Below are positions 32,801 through 42,776 of a stretch of DNA of 64,000 bases, one piece after another. Numbering within the stretch: position 1 is the stretch's first letter; each line of letters begins with the position of its first letter. The position numbers were made by a program, and so were the translations under genes. The notes beneath the pieces were generated by a model. It did no database searches. It was given only the letters and a program-made list of their open reading frames with translations, and was not told where the DNA came from. The DNA comes from Cinnamomum chago (taxonomy: Eukaryota > Streptophyta > Magnoliopsida > Laurales > Lauraceae), in contig CP142457.1 of assembly GCA_038049695.1 (NCBI GenBank), positions 27,241,001-27,305,000 of the forward strand. The letters are read 5' to 3'.

Positions 32801-32931
32801 CCTTTCACGCTCATCCCCCCCATGATCACACACCAGGCTCAATTTCACCCTCATCAAGCTTTAATTCACCATTGGATTGAGTCTCGAAGAAATCTAGAGT
32901 AAAAAGACCATTAAACTCTGAGTCCAAATCC
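29896..32931. other. Gene-free AT-rich stretch
   Basis: Several short open frames exist (for example 31072-31440 plus) but none has a recognisable family, splice signals or good codon pattern. GTGTGTTTGGATGCACC near 31403 resembles the end of a mobile element, without a partner found. Confidence 0.45.
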
Positions 32932-33057
32932 TTGTTTCATCCAATACACATTCGCCAACTGTGTAAAATCTTATGCCAACTAATGTCCCTTTGCAGAATG
33001 AAAAAAATCAAGAAAGAAATTTTATACAGTTAGCGAATATGGATTGGATGAAACAAT
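32932..33057. repeat. Inverted repeat, 36-bp arms
   Basis: GTTTCATCCAATACACATTC (32935 onward) mirrors the arm ending GATTGGATGAAAC at 33054 with about four mismatches over 36 bp; loop about 48 bp. It could be a small MITE; no target duplication was found. Confidence 0.75.
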
Positions 33058-33282
33058 ATTTTCATATTTCTACGGTACAGAAGATCCGGTCTCTTAATGA
33101 AGGGCTAAAGACGATCCTCCAAGGTCAGTTTTTTCCGTTGACCCTTATCCATAAAGCCCCACCAACAAAAAACAAAGGCATCAAAGTAGACCCATGAGCT
33201 AAATTGAATATCAACAATATATAGTCCACTCGCACGCTTCCCATTAAATTAGTAACAAACTGAATTTTCCGTTGTGGAAGTC

Positions 33283-35688
33283 TGTCACAACCCGGGCCCG
33301 AAATCTGATTAATCTGGACTAACAACGGGTCGCGAAGACATACTTACTCCTGTAAACCCCGAATTAACTGAAGTTAAGACGAAGTCCACAAGGGATCTTG
33401 CATACGTACATGTCAATGTACAATTGTGCGGAAATATACAGATATATATACATTGACAACCATTTAAAACTAACCAAGTTCTTTACATGAAAAGTAAAGG
33501 TTAATATACAATATTTCTTTCCTAATTAAGACAACCACTGCATATTCAAAATACAATGCAGGAAACATCATTTACAATTTTCAAAATGAATATAAACAAA
33601 ACATTTCTAAAATGTTTCCAAAATACTCAAATATGTTCGCTCTCATATCATGTCCATTCGATTAATCCTCCTGGAGGTATCGGATGGGCCTCTTCCGCTG
33701 GCAGTAAGATCTCTGCGGGACCGGCACGGGCAACTAGGCCCGTAATATCATCAGTAATACCGTGAGCACGACAGTTCAACAATATATATATATACAGATC
33801 TATGACATGTTTACGATTCTTGATAATTATTTGATTTAACGGTTCTAAACAATCAATGTTATAACAGTATCTTGTGCAATAGCAAGCACAAGTAACAACG
33901 ACAACAATATTGGCAACTACAATGGTATTGGTTTTAATTCACTTTGGTCCTTCCCAAAGGAAGCATTTCATATTAGTTCACTTTAGTATTCACATTCACT
34001 ACATTAAACATTTATTAATGGCTTATCAAGAGGACTTGTCAGTCCAATGTATGACTTTTCAGTCTATAACCTTTCGGTTCAATAAGGTGGGATCTCCTAG
34101 TGTCTGGATCAGAGATCACTAGTATCACCACGGAGCTCCGGAACGCCCCAAATCCATCTACTGCAGTAGGATTGTTCGTTACATTGTTATTTTTATAATT
34201 GTCCACTTATTAATTCATTCAATTCAATTCCATACTGAATTAGGAAACCACTATGTAGTGTCCGACTCATCAACGATTCTAATCAATCCTATTCCAATTC
34301 TAAAACAATTGTCTAAACTAAACAATTGAGTGAAACGTTTGTTATCAATGCAAGTATTACTGTAGATGACATTACTTCGTTACATTTGTGCATAAGGATA
34401 ACTTTAGCTAACACTTATAATGGTTTAGATATCACTAATATCAGTCTCAATGATTAAGCTTTTTAACTCATGAAATTCAGAGTTCAATATGAAATTTCTC
34501 ATAAATTCTCAGTTGTCCTGGTCGACCTAGCCAAGGCTCGGTCGACCCCATACACAACAAGCCCGGTCAACCTGATTACCTGAGAAATCAGGTTGACCTC
34601 CTTTCTGTGTACCCGGTCGACCGACCGTTGTAAGTAATAAAGAGGGAACAGTGTTTTGGTCAAGTTCCAGAGAACCTGACCTTGTGTGCTCGGTTGACCG
34701 CGCCATGTGGTCGGTCGACCCCGTGAATTGCGGGAACAGAACTGCAGGTTCTGTTTCTGCAGTGAACGGATCCAAATCTATTCCTTTCTTTCTCGAACCT
34801 ACTATGAACCTGATAGGCAACCAAATCATGGAAATAACAAGTTCATACTAATCTTAATAACCCACCTAATCAAGCCATAAATACCATAATCTACTTCATT
34901 AGGTTAATAACCTAATTACTATGTTTTCAAATCTCTAAAGCATCCATAGAACTATTATCATCTAAATCCTCACTTCTCCACATAAATCAAAGAAGACAAA
35001 CATGTCAAGCATAATGATAGATATATACTTGTCTTAGTTGAAGTTTATTCTTTGTTTAGCTTGGCTTTGAGATGGAAATCCTCAATTCAAACCTTGTAGC
35101 TCTAAGGAGACCTCAAGAAGAAGATGAAGAAGGTGGGAGCTTTTCACTTGGATCACTCCAAGCTCATCACTTGATGTTGATGAAGATGAAATGGAAGAAA
35201 GAGATAGAAAATGATGAAGAAGAAGGTGCCTAGGGTTTACTTGAGATGAATGAACTCAAATGAGTTCATCTTATCCTTTATAAGGATAACTTTTGCATTA
35301 AGCCCCCCCCCCCTCTCACTCTCTCATTTACAATTTGAGTCAAACGAAGGTCCATTTGATTCATCTCTCGTTGAACAATTTCGAGCTTATTATGCAAATT
35401 ATCGTACTCGTCGAGATACGCTTGTTGATATCAAGAGTTTCCGTATTCGATCAAATACGTAAAGATTCGTATTGATGAATAAATCCTTAGTTTGCTTGTT
35501 TGAGCTTCAATTCTACTTAACTCACTTAATAACCTTAATTACCATTTCATTAAGCCTAACTTATTCATTTTAAGCTAATTCAATTCCATTTAACCACAAA
35601 TCACCATTAGTCAAATTAAATATGATTAGTTAGTTTTAATCTCAATCAATTAGAGTTAATCTTGATTAACTGGGGGATGAGACTAACA
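33283..35688 (-). mobile_element. Solo LTR, 2.4 kb
   Basis: The plus-strand ends are TGTCACAACCCGGG and GACTAACA. AAGTC stands on both sides (33278-33282 and 35689-35693), a perfect 5-bp target duplication. No coding region or second LTR copy lies inside. A minus-strand TATAAAGG box at 35275-35282, followed by a leader-like sequence, sets the orientation. The middle holds four GGTCGACC palindromes (34519-34730). Confidence 0.85.
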
Positions 35689-35977
35689 AAGTCCCTCACA
35701 ACGGATCTTCATATTCAATTAGAAGACCCTGGTTTTAGAAAGTCTAGCTAGATTCAGACACTCTGTTTTAGAAAGTCTTATAACTAGATTCGAACGGTCT
35801 TTTGTTTTTAAGTCCTCTCCTTAGAAAATGCCTTCCAACTGAGATTTCATTTCACAACACTTCTTTCATTTCATTTTTCTCTCCTGACTCTTCCTGTTCT
35901 TTTCTCAACCCAGCTCATACCATTCTTTCTTGCACTTTTTCTTCATCTCCCCGTTGTTTAATTCTTCAAGAAAATTT

Positions 35978-36679
35978 ATGGGTTCTACTCACCACTGCAC
36001 TCTCGACCCGACATCTCAGGCAGCAATGAGGATGCTTGCACAAGAGGAAGAATTCAAAGTCACAATAAAATACAAGGTGGAGGAGATGAAAACATGGAAA
36101 TGGACTGACCCATCTGTCAATAGAGGAGCTACTGATTCTGAGGTATTCCGAAGAGAGATTTTCAACTCTCATGTGGATTTCTCCACTTGTACTTGCAATC
36201 TTTTATCCCCACATGGGTCAGAATGGTTTGTTCTCCACACACTCTCTCTACTGCGTGTTATTCCAAGTGAAATGGTCCAACACTTGAGGACGACGTTAGG
36301 ACAAGAAGTGAATTCTGCTGCGCGGATTGCGTTGGAAAGACGCTGCAACTGGAATGTTTACCAAGAGATTAAGATTGCTACAGATGAGTACTGGTTGCGG
36401 GAGGAAGAGTTGGAGAATTTGAATGAGCAGATAGGAGGCTTTGGGGCAGTTCCGGCCACAGATGATCAAATCACAAAGGGATTGAAGACTAAAATATTCA
36501 AGAAAGACATGGAGAACGGATATAACGATTGCGCAATCTGTCTCGAAGAGTTTGTTGATGATAGCCAAGTAAACCAGTTGCCTTGTTGCCATAGTTTTCA
36601 TGGACCATGCATTGTGAAGTGGCTCAAACAGAGCAATTGCTGCCCAATTTGTAGATATAGGCTTCAACCCAAATCTTGA
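35978..36679 (+). CDS. RING-H2 zinc finger protein, probable E3 ubiquitin ligase
   Basis: The gene is intronless and encodes 233 residues from ATG 35978 (MGSTHHCTLDPTSQAAMRML). An in-frame ATG at 35930 would add 16 hydrophobic residues but looks like leader. Near the C terminus (residues 185-225) is a RING-H2 finger: CAICLEEF ... LPCCHSFHGPCIVKWL ... CCPICRYRL, spacing C-X2-C-X14-C-X-H-X2-H-X2-C-X10-C-X2-C, with all eight metal ligands present. Such proteins bind an E2 enzyme and pass ubiquitin to a substrate. The first 180 residues have no family I recognise; there is no membrane segment. The frame is intact and a leader and A/T-rich 3' region fit a real gene. The start lies about 290 bp from the solo LTR. 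Confidence 0.82.
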   Translation: MGSTHHCTLDPTSQAAMRMLAQEEEFKVTIKYKVEEMKTWKWTDPSVNRGATDSEVFRREIFNSHVDFSTCTCNLLSPHGSEWFVLHTLSLLRVIPSEMVQHLRTTLGQEVNSAARIALERRCNWNVYQEIKIATDEYWLREEELENLNEQIGGFGAVPATDDQITKGLKTKIFKKDMENGYNDCAICLEEFVDDSQVNQLPCCHSFHGPCIVKWLKQSNCCPICRYRLQPKS

Positions 36680-37028
36680 TTTTCCTTTCTTTTTCTTTTT
36701 TTTAATTGTTTTATGTATAGGAACAATTGTAAACAACATCACAATCTTGATTTTTGAGTTGGATATAAATATATATTCATATTCATTAAGCCACTGTTAA
36801 ATTGAGTTTTGTGTAACATTAAAAAAAAAAGGTTGAATTTTATGTTCCTTTTCTTCTCCAATTCACTTATACCATGCTTTCTCCCACCCATATTCATTAA
36901 GGCACTGTAGCGCATCCCTCTCTTATCTAACTTGTGTGTATGTTCTCTCTCCTTTGCAATTTATCTTGGGTGTTGCTTTCTTTCTTTCTTTCTTTTTTCT
37001 TCTCAACTTGAATTGTCTCATTCTTTTT

Positions 37029-37380
37029 CTGTAATATGCCTGAATTGACAGTTCTAATTACCCAAAGAAAGATTTGAATTCCATAAAATATCAGAAAGAA
37101 TCGCAATGCCCTTCAAAGATATCCTCTGCTTCCTTTGGTTAAACTTTTATCAGAGGATTTCTCTATTTCTGATGGGTGGATGATAGTTACTGATGAGGAG
37201 ATGCATGGTCAACAATGGATAATGAATCATTCAAAACACTCAGTGTTACAACATTGAATAATCTTTATGTTATGCAGGACTTTTACATTTTGATGAATAT
37301 TGATTTCTCGTTCCAGAACTTAAGATCTTGTGTTACATGGATTAACTTTTCAAACTGGGAAGTGGGTGAAAGCACATCTT
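37029..37380. repeat. Duplicated block A, copy 1
   Basis: Matches 41375-41735 in order: ATATCCTCTGCTTCCTT, GAGGAGATGCAT, AATCATTCAAAACACTCAGT, AGGACTTTTACAT, GGTGAAAGCACAT. Strongly diverged, with indels. Confidence 0.75.
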
Positions 37381-38487
37381 AACCCTTTTTTTTCCAATAA
37401 AAACAGAGTTCCATGTGACAGTATTTTGTTTGGAAATTCAACAAATTTGGTATCAACTTTTTTAGATTTTAATCAATAGTAAGATTAGATGAATTGTCAT
37501 ATTTGGGGTTGTGACAATTCACAAGGGAGATGGCATGAAAGAGGGGCATTTGGGGTTAAATTGATGTTGGGCTAGATGGCTTGAAATATATAGTGTACGT
37601 ACATAAAGCTATCCAGACAGTTTCAATCTGAGAAAATATATATTTATATACAGATATTTTCAGGTGAGCTTGTGCACAAATAGCTAAGATGGGCAAGGCC
37701 CACCTGCAAAAGGCCTCATATGATCAATTTGAATGGGATAACACTACTACCCCCTGAATGTTGTTGATCCCATTTTTTTTACAAATGGGATTTGATCATT
37801 GGGTTAAAAAAAAATATAAAAAAAAGAAAAGAAAGATACATTCTAGAACCTTTGAACTTGAGGACCACATATCAAGGGGTTGGGATGATCTAATGGACAT
37901 GAAATTTTGCATATAGGCTGGTCACATTTAAATCTTTTGATCCCCACATTCCAATGAATTGACATGGCCCCAAGTGGGCCCCACAAGGCTGTGCGCAAAT
38001 TGCTTAGACAAGCATGTCCACACTGGGAAGGGACAACACACACATCTCTGATACAAATGAGAGAATGATATATAGTTGATTATAAGATCTTGTGGAACAT
38101 GATTTGATTCTTCAAGCAGTTCGGTACATTTGGGCGAGGGGTAAAAATTATGCCCCTTGTGAATTGCACTTGGATGCTTTCCAATCACATGAGGATAATG
38201 TGATGGAAAGGTCAAACAAAAGCTTTCATGTCATAGTTAGCAGTGGAAAACAGAGGCATTTTGAACATGCTATCTTTATATTTGGTTTTTTAGATAATTC
38301 TACTTCTGTTTGTGATATGAATTAGATTGTTTTCTTCAAAAAAATTGAATTAGTAGAATCATCTAGACAGAACAATGACAAGACTCTTGAGTTTTCCATC
38401 TTTCTTTCTGCTACTGCTAGAACCATCATTTGCAACAGCCCTCTTTTATATATATAGCTTTTTTTCTGTTCTAAATAATTTTTTTTG

Positions 38488-39190
38488 CTCTATGGATTTC
38501 TGGGCCTAATTAAGCACTATTCCAACAAGGGATGACCGTTTTACTACTATGGTGTTGTGGCAGAGAGGAATGATCCACATGTTAGTATCGCAATGTCTGT
38601 ATCAATCATATTGTTTATATTTACCACATGGTAGTCAAGGAACACTGGGTTAGACCCCATCCATTCATGTTTTGGAGTATTTGATAGTAACAGGGGGAGA
38701 TGTTTTAGTACCTGTCTCTATTAAACTGCACGCATCCTACCTTTGGTTGGAAAATATCAGTGTAGGATGGATTGGTGAGATTTGTGTAGAGGGAGGGCCC
38801 TACCAAGGAATCACCATGGTTCAAAGATCCGTTTGCAGCATTAAAATGGATTGTCAAAAAAGAAGACAGGTTTTTGCTTGTAACTTTACTGTTTCCCTGC
38901 CTTGTGTTTTGATGAACAGATCCTTCTAGAGCTATATAAACCAAGTTTTTTATTGTTTAGTACTTCTGTTTACCTGCCTTTTACTTCGAATTTTAGTAAT
39001 GTTTTAGGTTTCCCTTGATGGTTGTCAATTCACTTCTTTTGCAAGAATCATGTGTGTGCATTTTATCTGTTATTACACAACAAATAGTCTATAATCATAT
39101 GAAATATTGAAATTGTGTTGATGATTTGTTTGCGATATTGAAGAACTGTTTCTAGGAGTTTCTGATCTTTTCTATGGTTTTTAATTAATT
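38488..39190. repeat. Duplicated block B, copy 1
   Basis: About 700 bp matching 39747-40420: GGGCCTAATTAAG, CTATTCCAACAAG, CATATGGCAGTCAAGGAACACT-like sequence, TCCTACCTTTGGTTGGAAA, TACCAAGGAATCA, GTTTAGTACTTCT, TACACAACAAATA. By eye about 80-85 percent identical. Confidence 0.88.
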
Positions 39191-39204
39191 TATTTTTATA
39201 TTTT

Positions 39205-39300
39205 AATGCAACTGTCAGTTTTTGTTATATGAATGTTAAATTTTGTCTTGGTGCAATTCCTATGAGGTAATGCATATGAGAGGGGATAAGTCCTCACATT
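39205..39300. repeat. Duplicated block C, copy 1
   Basis: AATGCAACTGTCAGTT, ATGAATGTTAAAT, GGGGATAAGT match 41793-41885 in the same order. Confidence 0.65.
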
Positions 39301-39386
39301 TAAGTTGTTGGCATTGGATATGGATGTGAGGGCCCCACCATATCACTCATAGTAAGGTGAGAGATGCTCTCATAGGAGCATCTCCC

Positions 39387-39489
39387 ATATATATATATAT
39401 ATGTACATACATATACATACATATGTATGTATATGTATGTGTATGTGTATATATATGTTTGTATGTATGTATATATGTATGTGTATTTA
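39387..39489. repeat. TA/TG/CATA low-complexity tract
   Basis: Alternating purine-pyrimidine sequence of about 100 bp (TATA, TACATA, TGTATG units). Confidence 0.9.
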
Positions 39490-39579
39490 TGAATTCTCAA
39501 AAACTTCCCCTTTTTGCTCCCCTATGTTTTTAGGCCGTGGAGCCCACCTTAAGCCAATCCAACCATTTCATGCATAACA

Positions 39580-39700
39580 ACCCCCCCCCCCCCCCCCCGC
39601 GAATTGTTATAAAGCTCAAATTTGACGCTCATCCCCACCCCCGTGAATTGATATAAAGCTCAAATTTGACGCTCATCCAACTTTTACTCACCGTTGGACT
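39580..39700. repeat. C homopolymer plus short tandem duplication
   Basis: A run of about 19 C is followed by two copies of GAATTG.TATAAAGCTC AAATTTGACGCTCATCC, about 45 bp apart. Similar wording (GCTCATCC, CACCGTTGGA) occurs near 32811-32880. Confidence 0.75.
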
Positions 39701-39746
39701 GAAATAACAAGAAAGTGCTTTTTTCCTATAATAAATCTTTTTTAGC

Positions 39747-40420
39747 GCTATGGATGTTTGGGCCTAATTAAGTACTATTCCAACAAGAGGTCACCAGTTT
39801 ACTATTATGGTGTTGGGAAAAGAATGATCCATGTGTTAGTATCACAATGTCTGAATCAATCATATCATTTACATTTACCATATGGCAGTCAAGGAACACT
39901 GCTACACTAGGTTAGGCCTCATCCATTCATGTTTTGAAGTGTTTGATAGCAACAGTGGGAGATGTTTTAGCAGTTGTTTCTATTGAAGTTAACAAATCCT
40001 ACCTTTGGTTGGAAAGTAGCACTGCATGGGATGGATGGGTGAGAGTTGTAAAGAGGGGCCTACCAAGGAATCATCATGGTTTAAAGACCAGTCTGGGGCA
40101 TTCAAATTGACTGTCAAAAGAGAAGAAACAGGTTTTTTGCTTGGCACCACACTGTTTACCTGCCTTGTGTTTTGATGAATATAAACCACAGTCTATTGTT
40201 TAGTACTTCTTTTTACCTGCCTTTTACTTTGAGTTTTAGTAATGTTTAAATTGTTCATTCTTTTGCAAGAATCATGTGTATATATTGTATCTGTTATTAC
40301 ACAACAAATAACCTTATAATTATATGAAATATTGAATTGTATTGATGATTTGCTCTTGTTATTGAAGACCTGTTTCTAGGAATTTCTTATCTTTTCTATG
40401 GTTTTTAATTAATTCATTTT
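39747..40420. repeat. Duplicated block B, copy 2
   Basis: Direct copy of 38488-39190, offset about 1.26 kb. Confidence 0.88.
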
Positions 40421-41374
40421 CTATTTTTTTAATAAAAAGGATATTTAATTGGTAGGTGAAGAATCCTGCTCCTACACCTTGCTTCGCAGAAGGCTTCAAA
40501 ACCTATCTTTTGCAATTACACCTCTTCTGTTACACCAATTACAGAGTTTCTACTTCCATTAGTTTGGGATTAGGGGAGGCATGTAGTTATCCTTAGCTCG
40601 GAATTGTTACACTATATTTCATGTTATTGTGAGTTTCACTCAATCCGAGCTCGAACTGAATGATGTCCATTGGGCTGTTATGTGCAGCAACTGAACTCAG
40701 TTTAAGTCCTAACAAATAACAATACTGGCATTCATGGAATTTTGTTTGAAACTCTCATAGTTCAAGCATGACTGTGAATTTGGCTTTCATTTGCCATGGT
40801 TGGGAACCATTTTATATGCAAGTTTAATGGGCCTTGTTTTTTATCAATTGATTTAAGGATGGATGGTTTAGTTGCAACTATGATCAGTTCAAGAAAAGTG
40901 TTGGCATATAGACCGCAAGACTTATCATGCCAGTGGATAGTTGAAGTAAAAAGTCAAAAGATAGCTTCTTCCTAGTGAGCCCTTCATTAATCATTGGCAA
41001 AAGCATAACACTGTCAGCTAAAGAGCTTGTTGCCCATATTATAAAGAAAATGTTCATATTAGTTTCCAATCCTTCATTCTGATTTCAAACAAAAGAGAAT
41101 CCAAGGCTCCATTTTGACCCAAAGTCCCAAGAAACAACACTTTTAAGTCAACTGCAACATTTGAAATTGACAAGTCAATTGATGTTTTCAAGTTTGCCTC
41201 AAATCTAACCAAGTAATATTCATTTAATTGAATAATCCTACTAATTTTTGTGCATCGTAACTTTTCTCGATGACCATTAATAAGTTCTTTTATTTGGTTA
41301 TGACCCGATTCTGCCAAGTTACTGCTCTCATTCCACAAGACATATGAGCTGACTTGTAGCTCACACATATTGAA

Positions 41375-41735
41375 GTTGACAGTTACTAATTACTGGAAGA
41401 GATTTAAATTTCTTATAACATCAGCAAGAAACTCAATACCCTTAGAAAGACATCCTCTGCTTCCTTCCATTGGAAGGTCTATCAGTGGTTTTCTGCTGGG
41501 GTGAGCTGATATTAGTTACAGATGAAGAGATGCATCAGTGAACCACTAGTGAATCATTCAAAACACTCAGTATCACCACATTGATCAGGTTTTTTTATAC
41601 GTTATTCAGGACTCCTACATCAGGATGAGTCAAATATTTATGGTGAAAATCTCACTATAGGAGTTGATTTTTGGTTCCAGGATAAGATCCTTGTTTTAGA
41701 AAGAAACTTACAACAGGGTGAAAGCACATTGAAAA
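41375..41735. repeat. Duplicated block A, copy 2
   Basis: See copy 1 at 37029-37380. The same motifs occur in the same order and strand. Confidence 0.75.
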
Positions 41736-41792
41736 AAGAATTTAAGCTGGCCTTTTAAAATTTAACAAATTGTAAATCAATCCTTTTAAATT

Positions 41793-41885
41793 TCAATGCA
41801 ACAGTCGGTTATGGTTAGATGAATGTTAAATCTTGGCTTGTCACAATTCCAAGGAAGTCATGTATGAGTGGGGATAAGTTAATCA
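41793..41885. repeat. Duplicated block C, copy 2
   Basis: See 39205-39300. Confidence 0.65.
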
Positions 41886-42596
41886 TAGGTGAGCTAGGTG
41901 GCTCAGAAAGTAGGGTGGACCGCACCTAATAGGTGTTAAGTTCGAGGTATTTCATAAGATCGGAGTCCATGACATGTCACTTTTGGCTTGTAGAATTCTT
42001 GGATTTCCAGTTTTCTCAAAATACTACATTGTACTTGAACAATTGTAAAACTAAGTGGGGAATGGAATTGGGGAAATTCATATAATCTCCCTACAAGGAA
42101 TCTCCAAACTCCTGCAAATAAACAGGCCAAGATGAGATGGATGATTTTCACTTGAATATCTCAAATGCAGTAAGAAAACTGTCTAATAAATAGCAGAGAG
42201 TAGTGCAGCTAAAGCCGGTTGAGTACTATTGAAGGCAAATAAAGAAAAGCACAATGAAAACTTCTGTGATTTCCTATTTCTCTGCCTGCACGTGCACATT
42301 TTCTTACTTGAATCTGACAGACCAAAAAACTATGAGGGCAGAGCCAAACCCAATTTCACTCATGTTATATGAGTCCTAAAGGTTGCAAAATCTGACCCGA
42401 CCCAAGAATAACCCAATCCACATTCCAACAGGTCGATCACACGTGTAAGGGTTTGATTTAGATTTCCTTTTCCACACTTCTTCCTTCTGGGAAAGAGAGA
42501 TGGGTTTTGAAGAGCGATCAAATGGCTGCGCCAGGTGAGCCACATCTTATCTGACCATTAGAAGGGATGCAAAGTGGGCCACACATCAGCAGCTTC

Positions 42597-42776
42597 TTTT
42601 TTTTTTTTTTTTGCTATCGGAGGGTTCCCAACCCTTTGGGCTGGACTAATCCCTCCGGGCCCAGAGGGAAGCCGGGTAAACTCCCCTGCAGCACTAGTGT
42701 GGTAGTGTAGTTTCGAACCTACAACCTTCGGGTGCAAACCGTAGTCCTAAGTCAATTGAGCTACCCCTTGGGGTTA
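42597..42776 (-). mobile_element. tRNA-derived SINE with target-site duplication
   Basis: On the minus strand: GGGGTAGCTCAATTGA (A box TAGCTCAATTG), B box GGTTCGAAACT, a non-tRNA body, and a poly-A tail (plus-strand T-run 42597-42612). AGCAGCTTC occurs on both sides (42588-42596 and 42777-42785), a perfect 9-bp target duplication. Polymerase III promoters of this kind drive SINE transcription. Confidence 0.88.

Larger units (their letters stand above)
36743..42587. other. Gene-free block built of diverged internal duplications
   Basis: No coding gene is recognised. The open frames here (for example 41054-41368 minus, 104 codons) match no family I know. Three pairs of duplicated blocks, listed separately, account for much of it. 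Confidence 0.5.

Noticed and set aside
41054-41368. 104-codon minus-strand frame MCELQVSSYVLWNESS
   Set aside because: Open but isolated, with no recognised family, no splice partners and inside a duplicated gene-free block. Kept only as a possible relic.
42657-42776. A functional tRNA gene on the minus strand
   Set aside because: A and B boxes are present but there is no complete cloverleaf, and a poly-A tail plus target duplication mark a SINE.
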